DNA of 64,000 bases from Acanthacorydalis orientalis (taxonomy: Eukaryota > Arthropoda > Insecta > Megaloptera > Corydalidae). The notes beneath the pieces are model-generated. The model searched no databases and was not told where the DNA came from. It saw nothing but the letters and a program-made list of their open reading frames with translations. Shown here one piece after another: positions 48,905-59,969 of this stretch. Position 1 is the stretch's first letter. Every line of letters begins with the position of its first letter. The position numbers and the translations under genes were made by a program. The stretch covers positions 50,119,162 through 50,183,161 of the forward strand of contig CM068315.1 of the NCBI GenBank assembly GCA_034766995.1, read 5' to 3'.

Positions 48905-49259
48905 ATATTTAATATAAATACACCAGGAAATATTACTGGAAAAATATAAAATAAACATTGTATACACACGTGTACACTTTTTGTAAATATACTTTCATTT
49001 TCGCCAACACATGTAAAAAAGAACGTTTTATGTTTCTTTTTCAAGATAACCTTTACTTACGTTTCAAACATATCCGACTAAACGAGCAAAATTATTTGTA
49101 CTATGCAGTATATTCAAGCAAAGGGCAGATGAAGTTTGTAAAGATAATGAATTACTGAATATGATACGGTGGTTATGTGATGATGTGTAAAACTGGATAT
49201 GCTGTCGTGTAAGCTTTGATAAGCAACGAGCCGACATGATGAGGAATCGTTAAAAAGGT
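48905..49259. other. AT-rich DNA with a mildly GC-richer patch
   Basis: Unique sequence. 49020-49255 is somewhat less AT-rich (ACGAGCCGACATGATGAGG near 49226). Short open frames on both strands look like chance. Confidence 0.3.
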
Positions 49260-50410
49260 ATGTTGTTTTTTTTTCGTTGTTTGTGGAAAGGTGAGGTGAA
49301 ATGGTACTTTTTAATGACAGTCATTTTTGTACAATGCCTTTTTATAACACGTGTTTTTTTGCTCTGCTTTTATTCATTCACTCAATGTTTTATTATACGT
49401 AGAATGTAATTAAAATAGTGTTTACGTTTGTCTTTTTCAAATATGATACGCTTGTTTATTTAAGATTACATTTTTTTTGTATAAATTTCTATCTGTAGTT
49501 TAATTACATATTTTTTTGTATTTCAAATGAAACTTTGTATACGAATCTTAATATGTAATTGTTCCTTATATGTATTTAATTTATTTCACTTGCCCAAAAC
49601 AATGATAATAATTTAAAACCAATCATATATAATAGTGACATCATTCACTTTTACAAAGAGATTTTCTTAACGTATTTATTGATTCTTTAAATTTTAAAAA
49701 TTAATTATTAATACTAAATTATCAATGTTGTTTCCAATCAAAGTATTATTCAAAATAAAGACATATTTATTATATTATCGATAAATTCATTTCTCTTCCT
49801 ATACATATGTATATAAAATAAAATGATATATTAATTATAGAACACTTACATTTATTCATCATGAATTTATCTGCTATTTTCATCTAACTAAAGTCACTCC
49901 AATAATGTTTATCACTATTTAAGAACAAAATATCTACTGAATTTCCAACTTTCAAACTAACTTATTTATTAAGATATTAATTTTTATAATATTATTGATG
50001 TAATTGGTTAAATCTTCTTAAAATCTTATTTAAATTCATTACGTTGACAACATAAAGCATTTACATAACAACATATACATTAAAGTTAACTATTTAATTT
50101 AAATTCGGTGTGTTTTATTTCTCTTTATGTTATGTAAATAGAAAATAAACAAACATATCAATACCATTCAATCGAAATGAAATTATATTCAACGCTTTTT
50201 ATTTTTCTTTTATTATTACTTATTCTTAATGCTCTGCATTTTTTTAATACCACTGTCGACAACGATAGATAATTTATATTATAATTATTTTGTAAGGACA
50301 GTAAGGTCAGAAGATTCATGTTTTTCGTTATCTTCTTCATATATATGAATCAGTATTATGTATAGATAGACTACTATATAATTAAAATATGAATGAAAGT
50401 TTAACTTGTT

Positions 50411-50412
50411 TA

Positions 50413-50467
<55 letters not shown>
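50411..50467. repeat. (AT)n(GT)n compound array
   Basis: About 47 bp of AT followed by GTGTGTGTGT. Confidence 0.95.
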
Positions 50468-50568
50468 CAGTATGTCTATAACAACATTATCGCAGATAAA
50501 TTACTTTTACAATATAATATTTTATAAAGTTTTTTGGGGATATTTTTGATTTTAAAATACATTGAAAG

Positions 50569-50581
50569 ATATATACACACA

Positions 50582-50612
<31 letters not shown>

Positions 50613-50617
50613 TCAAT

Positions 50618-50674
<57 letters not shown>

Positions 50675-50680
50675 TATATA
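50569..50680. repeat. compound (AT)n/(AC)n cluster
   Basis: Two AT blocks separated by ATTCAATACACACACA, the first preceded by ACACAC. About 112 bp in all. Confidence 0.94.
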
Positions 50681-51432
50681 ATGAGAGAAGAGATATAGAT
50701 AGATATACCATCATATTGTAATAATATTCTTATGAAATAACTTCCGTCAAATACAAATACTATTTTGTAATGTAAATATATTACGTTGAAGATCGTCTGT
50801 GAATCCAATAATATATATGATAATGTTATCACCAATTTGTATTTCCAGTTTCTTTAAAAAGATAGTTGAAATACAATGGATCTCAGTGACCTAGCAGTGA
50901 ATATCTGAGTTATTGAGCTCAAAATCAATATAAAATTTAACAAGTCGATTATGCTTATTAAAATATCTTTATTGTTTTAATAAACCATTTAATAATGTTT
51001 AATATTATTTTAGATTGTGTAATAATAACTAATATCAGATAATAATAAATGTAAATGTTTTCTTCTTTAATAATATGTCAATATTATTACATATACTATA
51101 AAGAGTGTATAATATTAGATAACAAAAGGCGGAATGTATTAAAATTGACTACTTCACAGATAATTCCAAAAACGAGTTAGTATGTGATAAATAAAAGTTT
51201 AAAGTGTACAGTTCTGTGTTTACTTCAATAAATTATTATATTTGTGAATATTTTTATATTTTTGTATTATTTTTTGTTAATTGATTTTCAATAATTAATA
51301 TATTTTAATATTTGTTGTTCAGTTAGTTTGAAAAAACAAAAGAATTTTTCGGTAAGTTATATATTTATTGATTTAAATATCCAGTGCATGCCATTTCTTT
51401 TTAATTACGTACATATTAATAAATATTTAATA

Positions 51433-51457
51433 ATATATATATATATATATATATATA
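51433..51457. repeat. (AT)n microsatellite
   Basis: AT run of about 25 bp. Confidence 0.9.
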
Positions 51458-52069
51458 AATATTTACGCATATAATCTAAAATGAATTCATTTAATTTATT
51501 AGGTTTACCTATTGATATAGAAAAAATAATACAAATTAGTAAATATCTAACATAATCTCATCATTAATTATAATTATATGTAATTAATTGTAATTTTGAA
51601 TGTTTTAAATACTGATACTTGTATATCATGTTTTTGAAAAGATTGATGTTTTAATAGTCTATAGATTTTTCGTTCGAAAAAATAATATTGTGCAGATCGA
51701 TATGCGACGAATTTGACACAAACAAGTACAGGCTAACGACACAACTTGTTATATCATATCGTAGGAAATGTTCACTTATACATAAAATTTAATAAATTTG
51801 AAATTCAACTTATGATTTTAATAAAAAAATGAATGAATTATTCTACATTATCGTGTTTTGTCTAACGCTTAATTATCGTGCAACTGCTAGCAGAAAAAAC
51901 CCATTAATAGCTGATATGTCAATTAAATGTAAATTTATATAAATAAAGTATGTTATGGTATTTATTTAAAGAAAAAAATACTAATATGTATATATAACTG
52001 TAATAAAGCAATTAATTACAAAATTATTTTTAAACTATAAATAACTAAAAGAATATTCTTTTCTTTGAT

Positions 52070-52510
52070 ATTAAGTACGAATCTTTCTCAAACATGGAAC
52101 GCTCCATGTAGCACAAAAAACTGTAATTCAAACCATCGTAATTAAAGTCTCTAACAAAATAGAATGAAAACAATGAACGGCTGATATTCAACGCTCGACA
52201 TAATTACAATATCTCGTATTCAATTGTATTTTACGTTTTCAATTCCATTTAACCATTAAGTTTCTCCGTAATATGCATACGAGTCTGTACGTTGACGTGA
52301 AACGAAACTACAGTATGCAATATAGAACTTAATCTTAGTATGCAACCGCAGTTACTGTGAGTAAAGATGAGGTTAGATGCATTCCATGATGACACGGCGT
52401 TGAAGTTAAGTAGCATTCATTTGTCGAGCTTCAGAAGTTTTCACTACTCTCGTTCTATTTCAGTTTAGTGTATAAAGTAGATATTTAGAAGACATAGAGA
52501 GGGTCCTGCA
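52070..52510. other. GC-richer island
   Basis: Moderately raised G+C, unique (GATGACACGGCGTTGAAG near 52390). No open frame of note. Confidence 0.32.
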
Positions 52511-52576
52511 ATTTAATTGCATTTCATTTTATACTAAGAACATTGTTTCATTCTAATATTATTTACTTTAATTGAT

Positions 52577-52604
<28 letters not shown>
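52577..52604. repeat. (AT)n microsatellite
   Basis: AT run of about 28 bp. Confidence 0.92.
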
Positions 52605-52608
<4 letters not shown>

Positions 52609-53413
52609 CTCCTAACCCACGATTTTCAAGATTCATATGATTGGTTCCCCAAAAGTACCGTGTAAATCTAAATCGTGCAATTCGAGTCGACATCTCATAT
52701 TAAAAAAACAGATATGTCTTGCAATTCTGCAATGAAACAAAATTATTCATTTTTGTACAACTAGAGAATATATTTTACAAATTAATTCGGAAAACATTAA
52801 AAACAAATAAAAAAAAGTGTTCATTCTATATCATCTTCACTCATCTCTTTCTCTTCACTTCTCTTCTATTCACATCTTCACTTATCTAATTCATTTTCCA
52901 AAAACATGACTGGAACTGTTCTAATAAAATCCGTTATCAAAGATTGTTTCAAATCTTTACCCAACTCCTTGTAAAGTTCCTAATATTGGGTTAAACAATT
53001 ACGCAAGTCCCTTCCAAATTTTTGAACTTCTTTCCAGGTTTGAATCATTCTCAATGAAGTAATCTTTCACTTGTTTAGCCAGTTTTCTATAGTTAACAAC
53101 AGCGCAAATAGTGTTATCTCGAATTGATACTGTTACTTCAGATTAAAAGATAAAGTACGAAGTTCAGAGTTAGGATGTAAGGAAACAACAAACTTTTTCA
53201 GTGGTGTGTGTGCTTATTATTTTGCAGAGCAGTATAAATGGATAACTTTTTTAAACGCGCGTAAAAGTGTTCTAAAACCATTTTTTTGTAATTTTGTGAG
53301 TGTATTAAACTGAAATAGTGCCTTTTAAATGGACTTTTTCTGCATTCCTTCAACTGTATTAAACTGAAACTGTGCAATTCAAGTATCGTATAAATATAGG
53401 CTTAGGTATTTAT
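52605..53413. mobile_element. possible decayed transposon, family unknown
   Basis: Between two AT arrays lies an ~800-bp segment with a coding feel on the minus strand: NYRKLAKQVKDYFIENDSN near 53095-53035, then ELYKELGKDLKQSLITDFIR and TVPVMFLENELDK near 52985-52885, in different frames and with stops. The two sides carry similar words in direct orientation (TCGTGCAATTCGAGTCG at 52673, CTGTGCAATTCAAGTATCG at 53370), and near-terminal CCTAACCC and its imperfect complement CTTAGG. These suggest an old DNA transposon, but I cannot assign a family. A decayed host gene piece is also possible. Confidence 0.3.
53301..53375. repeat. 21-bp direct repeat pair
   Basis: TGTATTAAACTGAAATAGTGC at 53301-53321 recurs with two changes at 53355-53375, inside the possible transposon. 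Confidence 0.7.
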
Positions 53414-53415
53414 TT

Positions 53416-53433
53416 ATATATATATATATATAT
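53416..53433. repeat. short (AT)n
   Basis: AT run of about 18 bp. Confidence 0.85.
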
Positions 53434-53632
53434 TATGTACTTTTTTATATTAGGTATTTTATAAAAAAATGATTTTTTTATAATAAATAAAAAATATTAA
53501 CTTTTATTTTAAAATAATCTCTTCAAAATAATAATAATTTCTCTCCTTTTTTATAAGAACATTTATAATCCATTATACTTGTTTAATGTAAATTTTATAA
53601 GATTTCCAATAATATACTTATAATTAATTTTA

Positions 53633-53684
<52 letters not shown>

Positions 53685-54799
53685 AATATGTGAAATTCTC
53701 TTTATAATGCTTGTTCTAAACAATAAAGGTTTTATAGAAAAGACATGTATTTTTAATCCAGGATTTTTGTAAAATAAATAAAACTATTAATTATACTAAT
53801 AAATTTAAATTTCATGTTTTCAATGGAAATACTGATTAAAAGTAAATTATAAAATGCGTTTTCTTAACACCTTTAGTCCACAATTATTTTAAATTTTTCC
53901 GTTTGTTATTGAAGACTATACTTTAAATTAATTATATTTAATTTTTTAGGGATTTAATATTTTATGTACTTAATACATTTTCAACATAAAAATATATAAA
54001 CTTAAAAATAAAAGTGAAAAATGTTTCATTATTTGTTTTTCAGATGAATAATTTCTTCAACTATTTTCGATATAAACTGTTTTAATTTTTTGAATCATTA
54101 ATGAATATATGCTAATTAAATTTAATATTTTTATGCATAACTGAACATGCTGAAGTTAATTGTCAGTTTTTTGTTTTACTATCACTAAATAAGTTTTGCA
54201 CCTGTAATTTTTAAACTTAGATAAACTTACAGATGATAAATAGAAATATATGAAATTTAAGATAAATTTTTTTCTCTTCTAAAGAATTATTTTTTCTATT
54301 TATTATAGTTTATCAATAAATTTATTGTTAATAATTTTAAGTACTCATTTAGGAATTTTTGAAAATTAAGTGATCATTATGTTAGAAGAAAATAACTTTT
54401 TTATAAAATATTTTTTGTATTTATAAAAGAAATTAAATATTTATTTAGCATGATTGATTCTTTGACATGACATGATTCTTTTTTTTCAACGATTGTAAGT
54501 ATTATATATAAGTAGTACAAAATAACTTCTTTTTTAAGAATTTGAAAAATTCTGATACCTTTTAAAATTTTTAATTCCTGAAATGTAATTTAAAAACATA
54601 ATTTTAATGTTATATATATTTTTGTGATTGTTTATTTTTCCTACTTCACATTATTTACAAATTGTTTAAAAATTTAGATGTAGTTTCAGTTAAACTTAGT
54701 ATAAATTCATCATTTATTTTTTAATGAAACTATAGAAAATAATCAAGTGTTAAAAAGAACTACTTTATATTTTCTTTATAAATAAAACAATGTTAAGTA
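53434..54799. other. AT-rich intergenic DNA
   Basis: Unique AT-rich sequence with one array. No gene seen. Confidence 0.55.
53639..53687. repeat. (AT)n microsatellite
   Basis: About 39 bp of AT followed by a degenerate ATGTATGTAA end. Confidence 0.94.
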
Positions 54800-55100
54800 G
54801 AACGTAACTCAAAACAAAAGTTTTGGAACAACTAGTACATGCATTACAACTTGTAAATGCAATGCAGAATCTGTTCTTGCATCTGGAACTGAAAGGAAAC
54901 ATTCTGTGTGACAGACGCAAATGGCAGGCAAACAGCCACCCTTTCTTCCATGCTGAAAATATTCAACGAATGCAATTCGCTATGTGCGTATATGTGTTGA
55001 AAGCTAGATCAAGACTTAAAACCTTGACAGCAGATACGCATGAAGAATATATGTAAAGAATACAAAATCTCTTTCGCACTGGGTAGATGTATTGCTGGAG
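54800..55100. other. GC-richer island with a short open frame
   Basis: Unique sequence of raised G+C at 54830-55060. A plus-strand frame of 65 codons from the ATG at 54862 to 55056 reads MQNLFLHLELKGNILCD then RRKWQANSHPFFHAEN. It resembles no family I know. Upstream it continues to a TTG at 54823. It could be an exon fragment or a relic of an unidentified repeat. Confidence 0.3.
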
Positions 55101-55285
55101 AAATGATGAACATTCATTTAAAATATCACTTATTGCCAGAAGTACAATCTAGGAGCAATCTATTTATTAAAATATATATTATTATTATTAGATTTGTTTA
55201 AAAAAATGATTTGATAATAATTGTTTCATTATTTATGTGATGAATATTTTTTTCCATATATTGGTTATAATTTTAACAAAATTAG

Positions 55286-55286
<1 letters not shown>

Positions 55287-55333
<47 letters not shown>
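55287..55333. repeat. (AT)n(GT)n compound array
   Basis: About 33 bp of AT followed by 14 bp of GT. Confidence 0.95.
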
Positions 55334-56893
55334 TTATATGGTTATTGCAATTTATTGTTTTGTAATTCATGACTTTTTTTAAAAAAAATAAATTTAAAAG
55401 TTTTAATTTCAAAATCACAATTGTTTTCCAAATAGATAATATATTTTAAAAAATAACAGAAATAATTACAATTGATTTTAAGATTGAAATCAAGCTTTAC
55501 GGTTATAAACAACCTCGTCATTTTTTTCATAATGTTCCTGAAAATAATAAACATCTTTACGTTTTAAAAATTATTAAAAATATTTGATGTACTTCTGTAA
55601 AAGTCACGAAATAACAATAAAATCATTCCATTCTAGGAATAATGATGAGAAAATCTACTCACTACTTACACCTGTAAGTTCATCGACATCAAAGTGAACA
55701 TGCAAATAAAAATATGAAAGAGTGAAATAATTATCCTCTATTACGTTAAAGTTTAAAGTATATCCATTTACTTAACTACGCTTTAATCGGATAAATGGTG
55801 AATCATTTTAATGAGAGAATGTCTTCGTTGCAAATTGATTAAATTTACGAAGAATTAGTGAACATTCAGACATTTATAATTTTATTTATATCTTTTCAAA
55901 AGCTTCTTTCGTTTCGGTTTATTTCGCTTTTTCATCTTAATTGATTCTATTTTTATTTAAAATATTCTATAAGTGCGTTAATTGAAAAGTGTAAGCAGTC
56001 AATCATAATTAAAATATAAAAGAGTTTCGTTGAACTGATTTGATTGATATACTGATTTATTTGCGCTTCTATAAAACCTATGTATGTGTTTTTTTTTAAT
56101 TTTGGATAAGTATTTACTATTCATAATATTGTTTTCTTTCGAATCATTCTACTTATTTTTTCTTACTAATATTGCATATTCTTTCTTTTAGATTTATTAT
56201 TAAATATAATTTGTTTTAATAAAATATGTTTATAAAAATAATTTCTAGTATTCATAGCAGATATTAAAAATACCTTTTTTTATACTTGAAGTAACTACTG
56301 ATTTTTAAATACGTTTTAGAATAAAATCCATTTAAACATTAATGCTGTATTTTATAATAACTGAATATGTCTTAGAATATTTTATAAAAAATAATATGAA
56401 TTAATCCTAATTTTACATATTTTTTATAGATTTCTTTATTAATCACTTTATTTTATTTTTCTTGAGTAAATTTAAAATTTTTGTATATTGTTTTCATATT
56501 CTATTCTATTTATTATTCATTATATTTTACATTAGTAACATAATCAATAAATGTTATTATATTTTTCTAAAACTTTCTAAACAGACATTTTTGTATGAAT
56601 TTTTAAATGTCTGTAAAAATTATTAAATACTGGTATTGTTTTTTTTTGCATTTTAATTTATTTTACTATTTTATAAATTACTTTATGTAAAAAATTATAA
56701 GAATGAAGCCGACATAGAAACGATGCGCTTTGTTTAATGAAATATTCTGGAAGAGCGAAGCATAACATTTTAAAAACTCAGTAAAACAACAATGTTTAAT
56801 AATATCAGTTTGTTCGATAATGACAAAGAACTGTGTTTATTTAAATTATTTAGTGACTTAGATGTTTTTTTATCTAAATTGATTTTAAAACAC

Positions 56894-56895
56894 TA

Positions 56896-56949
<54 letters not shown>

Positions 56950-56996
56950 GCATATTAACTAATTTATATATATAGAGAGAGAGAGAGAGAAAGAGA
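56894..56996. repeat. (AT)n array followed by a (GA)n tract
   Basis: About 53 bp of AT, 27 bp of spacer, then about 23 bp of GA. Confidence 0.93.
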
Positions 56997-57095
56997 AATA
57001 ATGCAAGAATAGTAATAACTGAGAAATTATATATTATAAGTACATAAAAATATTTACTCATATTTACAAAAGTAAATATAATTTAAAAATAAATT

Positions 57096-57560
57096 TTATT
57101 CTTGTCTAGAACTAAAATTTGCTACATTAAGATTTTTTATATATTTTCTGCTACCTAAAAGATAAAAATATCCATAAGTCACGTTCAAAAAACCGCAATG
57201 TAATAATGAATCCTTAGTCAAATCTTCTTGTAAAGTGAAGCAACGGTCGTCCATAATATTCATAAATGTGACTGAGGGTAAAGTTTCAAATCCCATTTTA
57301 AATGTGTCATGAAAATGGGGTCATTTACTTTCATATATGGAATGAAAGCTTGCGAGGTCGCCTATAAAGAACATACACGCAGGGCATTTGCCTACAAATA
57401 AGTTACTTCAATACTGCCCGAGGAAAATCTCGTAATTATTTAATAAATGTGTAAATAAGATTTTGTGTTAGCAACATTATTCGTTCACTAACCACGCTGT
57501 CAACCCTGACATTTTGTATGTATATGAGGAAAAACGTTGTGATGTATAAAAATCAGTACT
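57096..57560. other. mildly GC-richer stretch
   Basis: A 66-codon minus-strand frame (57296 to 57096, starting MGFETLPSVTFMNIMDD) and unique sequence with CpGs near 57353 and 57416 (CTGCCCGAGG). I do not recognise the translation. It may be a fragment of an old repeat gene. Confidence 0.28.
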
Positions 57561-57594
57561 GCGGTCGAATACTTTTCGCATATCTCTACACACT

Positions 57595-57605
<11 letters not shown>

Positions 57606-57637
<32 letters not shown>
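57606..57637. repeat. (AT)n microsatellite
   Basis: AT run of about 32 bp. ACACACAC and GTGCGTGTAC follow at a short distance. Confidence 0.93.
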
Positions 57638-57640
<3 letters not shown>

Positions 57641-57903
57641 AATACACACACTTGTGCGTGTACCCGTGTATATATTTATCGTTTATGAATATATCATCTG
57701 ATTTAAAAAAGGGGAAAACTAATCAGCGATCGGAATAAAGTATATTTTTCACCAAATTTCTTTATTAAACTCTATTTGAATTACCGAAACTAACACAACA
57801 TATAATTTAATGTTGATTTTTTTATTATTTATAATTTATTTCCAGACAAACGGAAATTATTATATAGAAAATTGGCATTTTAATACGGCATATAGTGTAG
57901 CTT

Positions 57904-57907
<4 letters not shown>

Positions 57908-57958
<51 letters not shown>
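57908..57958. repeat. (AT)n microsatellite
   Basis: Pure AT run of about 51 bp. Confidence 0.95.
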
Positions 57959-57961
<3 letters not shown>

Positions 57962-58166
57962 TTATGTTAATATAACTAATATCGATCGCATACTAACTAA
58001 TGCTACAAGTCAGTACTTTCACTGAAAACGATTATATTGTACCATGGATAATATATGCAAGACTGTAGTAACTAAAATTGAAAGAAGATAGAATTTTATA
58101 CCGCAGAGAACATGATTTTAACACGTACATAAATATGTATACCAATACAAAAATATATGCAAAACA

Positions 58167-58226
58167 CATATATATATATATATATATAATATATACAAAA
58201 CATATATATATATATATATATGTTTT
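58167..58226. repeat. paired AT arrays with palindromic flanks
   Basis: Two AT blocks. The second (58201-58222) is bounded by AAAAC on the left and GTTTT on the right, making a perfect palindrome at about 58197-58226. Confidence 0.88.
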
Positions 58227-58597
58227 ATATATATTTTTATATCGGTGTTTTGTAACTATTTTCATAAAATTTTAAGTAATATTTGTGTTACAAAATAGTT
58301 TGATATTTAATGTTTTCTTATAAAAATATGCAATAATATGCGTGACTTGTACTGAATCGTGTTATATTACACGAATGTAATTTTAATGTAGATTAATATT
58401 AATTATAATGCGTATGTTATCAATATTTTCAATGCGAAAATATGAATTTTTTAAAAATAGATTTTGTAACCAATACATACATTTTAATTTCGAATATACT
58501 GAATTTAATACAATCTTGTAACAAATAATAATATTATATTACTGACAAAAACGTGTTGTTTTTTTACATTTCCTACTTTATACTTTATTTTAAAATT

Positions 58598-58630
58598 TAT
58601 ATATATATATATATATATATAATTATATAT
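58598..58630. repeat. (AT)n microsatellite next to mariner-like relic
   Basis: About 23 bp of AT, then AATTATATAT up to the element end. Confidence 0.9.
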
Positions 58631-58715
58631 ACAGGTGCATCAGAAGAAAAAAAATTTTCAAACGTAATAATTAAATGAATTCTTATTTTTACATAATTTT
58701 GATAATATTTTCTTG

Positions 58716-59690
58716 TCAGGCATTACGAAGAATTTTATTTTTTAAAAATAACACTTGATAATGAACAGAATTTCGGCACTCGTCTTCCTGTAATCTTAAT
58801 CGGAAATTTTCCATTACACATCTTAACATATCTGATGGACTCTTCGCAATTGCTTCTTGGATTCTTAATTTAAGTTCAAGGATAGTGCTTGGACAATCAA
58901 AATACATCTAGCTCTTTTCTTCACCTTTGATACTTCAGATTTAATGTGAAACCAGTTTCCTCAAAGAAAATAATAACACGCCGCCAAATCTGTAGATCTT
59001 GCGGATCAAACAATATATTTTTGGAAATGATGTGGTTCGGGAAGAAATCTCTTACAGAAACCATAGACATACTAACGGTATGACTTGTTGCATCATCTTG
59101 CTGGAAAAATGTAATTGGTGGAAATTTTAATTGCGGTGTCATAAATATATTAATTGTTATTTTATCGGAATACGTCAACGTTTATGGTATTTTCGTTGTC
59201 ATGTTACAATAAGAATGTCTCTATAATGTCGAAAGAGGAACATATACACATTTGAACTATGCACCAGCTTTTGATGTGATTCAAGTGAGTTATAAGCACT
59301 CCAATATGGAATATTCTTTTTTTCACATAGCCGTTTAAATGATAATGCGCTACACTTGACAGAACTATATTATGAATTGTTTTTTAATTTTCACCCGAAC
59401 TCACTAGTATATCTATGCAAGTAGGCAAATTAATATTTTTAACTCCTAAACAAATGGAATTTTGAACGAATGAAAATTTAAATCTTTATGTAACATTCGA
59501 CGTGCCGATATCTTACTAATTTTCAATGCAGATATGTGTTTAGTTTATTAGTGGATTACGTGTTATAGAAATTCGAACACGGTCAATGTTTTCTGTTCTT
59601 CTGGGGATCGTTGACGTTTCAAATTTAATATGAAACCAGTTTCCCCAAACTTCTGAATTCATAAATTAATAGCATGAGTGGTAGGTACCT
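58716..59690 (-). pseudogene. mariner-like transposase relic (insect DUF4817-type)
   Basis: Blocks in order on the minus strand: NLWIQKFGETGFILNLK (N-terminal helix-turn-helix, near 59670-59620), ISKISARRMLHKDLNFHSFK (near 59523-59464), SSVAHYHLNGYVKK then KKNIPYWSAYNSLE and HQKLVHSSNVYMFLF (near 59360-59235), NTINVD, MTPQLKFPPITFFQQDDATS then HTVSMSMVSVRDFFPNHIIS (59138-59020), and CPSTILELKLRIQEAIAK then DMLRCVMENFRLRLQE. This order matches an insect mariner-like family with a DUF4817-type N-terminus. SSVAHYH stands where SDEAHFH is usual, so the first catalytic Asp is lost. QQD keeps the second. The block with the third Asp is disrupted. Several frameshifts and stops. Confidence 0.8.
58935..58970 (-). 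repeat. second copy of the N-terminal ETG motif inside the relic
   Basis: GTGAAACCAGTTTCCTCAAA at 58946-58965, with its left flank back to 58929, repeats 59612-59649 with only transition differences. Its translation FFEETGFTLNLK parallels KFGETGFILNLK at the N-terminus. Confidence 0.7.
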
Positions 59691-59922
59691 GCTACGACAT
59701 GGGATATTAAAATGATTGAGAAATATCTGTTGTATAGTTGTAAAAATGTCGCCATTTTCTTAAAACGATTTCATAGCGAAAGCTCGATGTACACTGGACA
59801 ACTGCTTTATATTTATAAAATGGTTATGATTAACTAATAATGTATCACTTAATTTTACCCTCTGACTCCAACGGTGAGTGAATAAACCTGCTTTTAAAAT
59901 TTCCCACTGCACTGGCTTAGCC

Positions 59923-59926
<4 letters not shown>

Positions 59927-59965
<39 letters not shown>
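59927..59965. repeat. (AT)n microsatellite next to mariner-like relic
   Basis: AT run of about 39 bp beginning at the inferred right end of the element. Confidence 0.95.

Positions 59966-59969
<4 letters not shown>

Larger units (their letters stand above)
49260..52069. other. AT-rich intergenic DNA
   Basis: Long unique AT-rich stretch with arrays at 50411, 50569 and 51433. A brief less AT-rich patch lies at 51680-51770. No gene seen. Confidence 0.5.
55101..57095. other. AT-rich intergenic DNA
   Basis: Unique AT-rich sequence with arrays at 55287 and 56894. No gene seen. Confidence 0.5.
57638..58597. other. AT-rich intergenic DNA
   Basis: Unique AT-rich sequence with arrays at 57908 and 58167. 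No gene seen. Confidence 0.5.
58632..59925 (-). mobile_element. old mariner-like element, ETG-motif family
   Basis: Outer ends are tentatively CAGGTGCATCAGAAG (from 58632) and, on the minus strand, CAGGCTAAGCCAGTG (from 59924). TA (left) and TG (right) lie outside, then AT arrays on both sides. The inferred length of ~1.29 kb suits a complete mariner-like element. The contents are the decayed transposase on the minus strand. The ends match only weakly, so the boundaries are less sure than the coding content. Confidence 0.6.

Noticed and set aside
57096..57296. 66-codon minus frame starting MGFETLPSV
   Set aside because: Coding-like residue mix but no motif I recognise. Not enough to call a gene or name a transposon.
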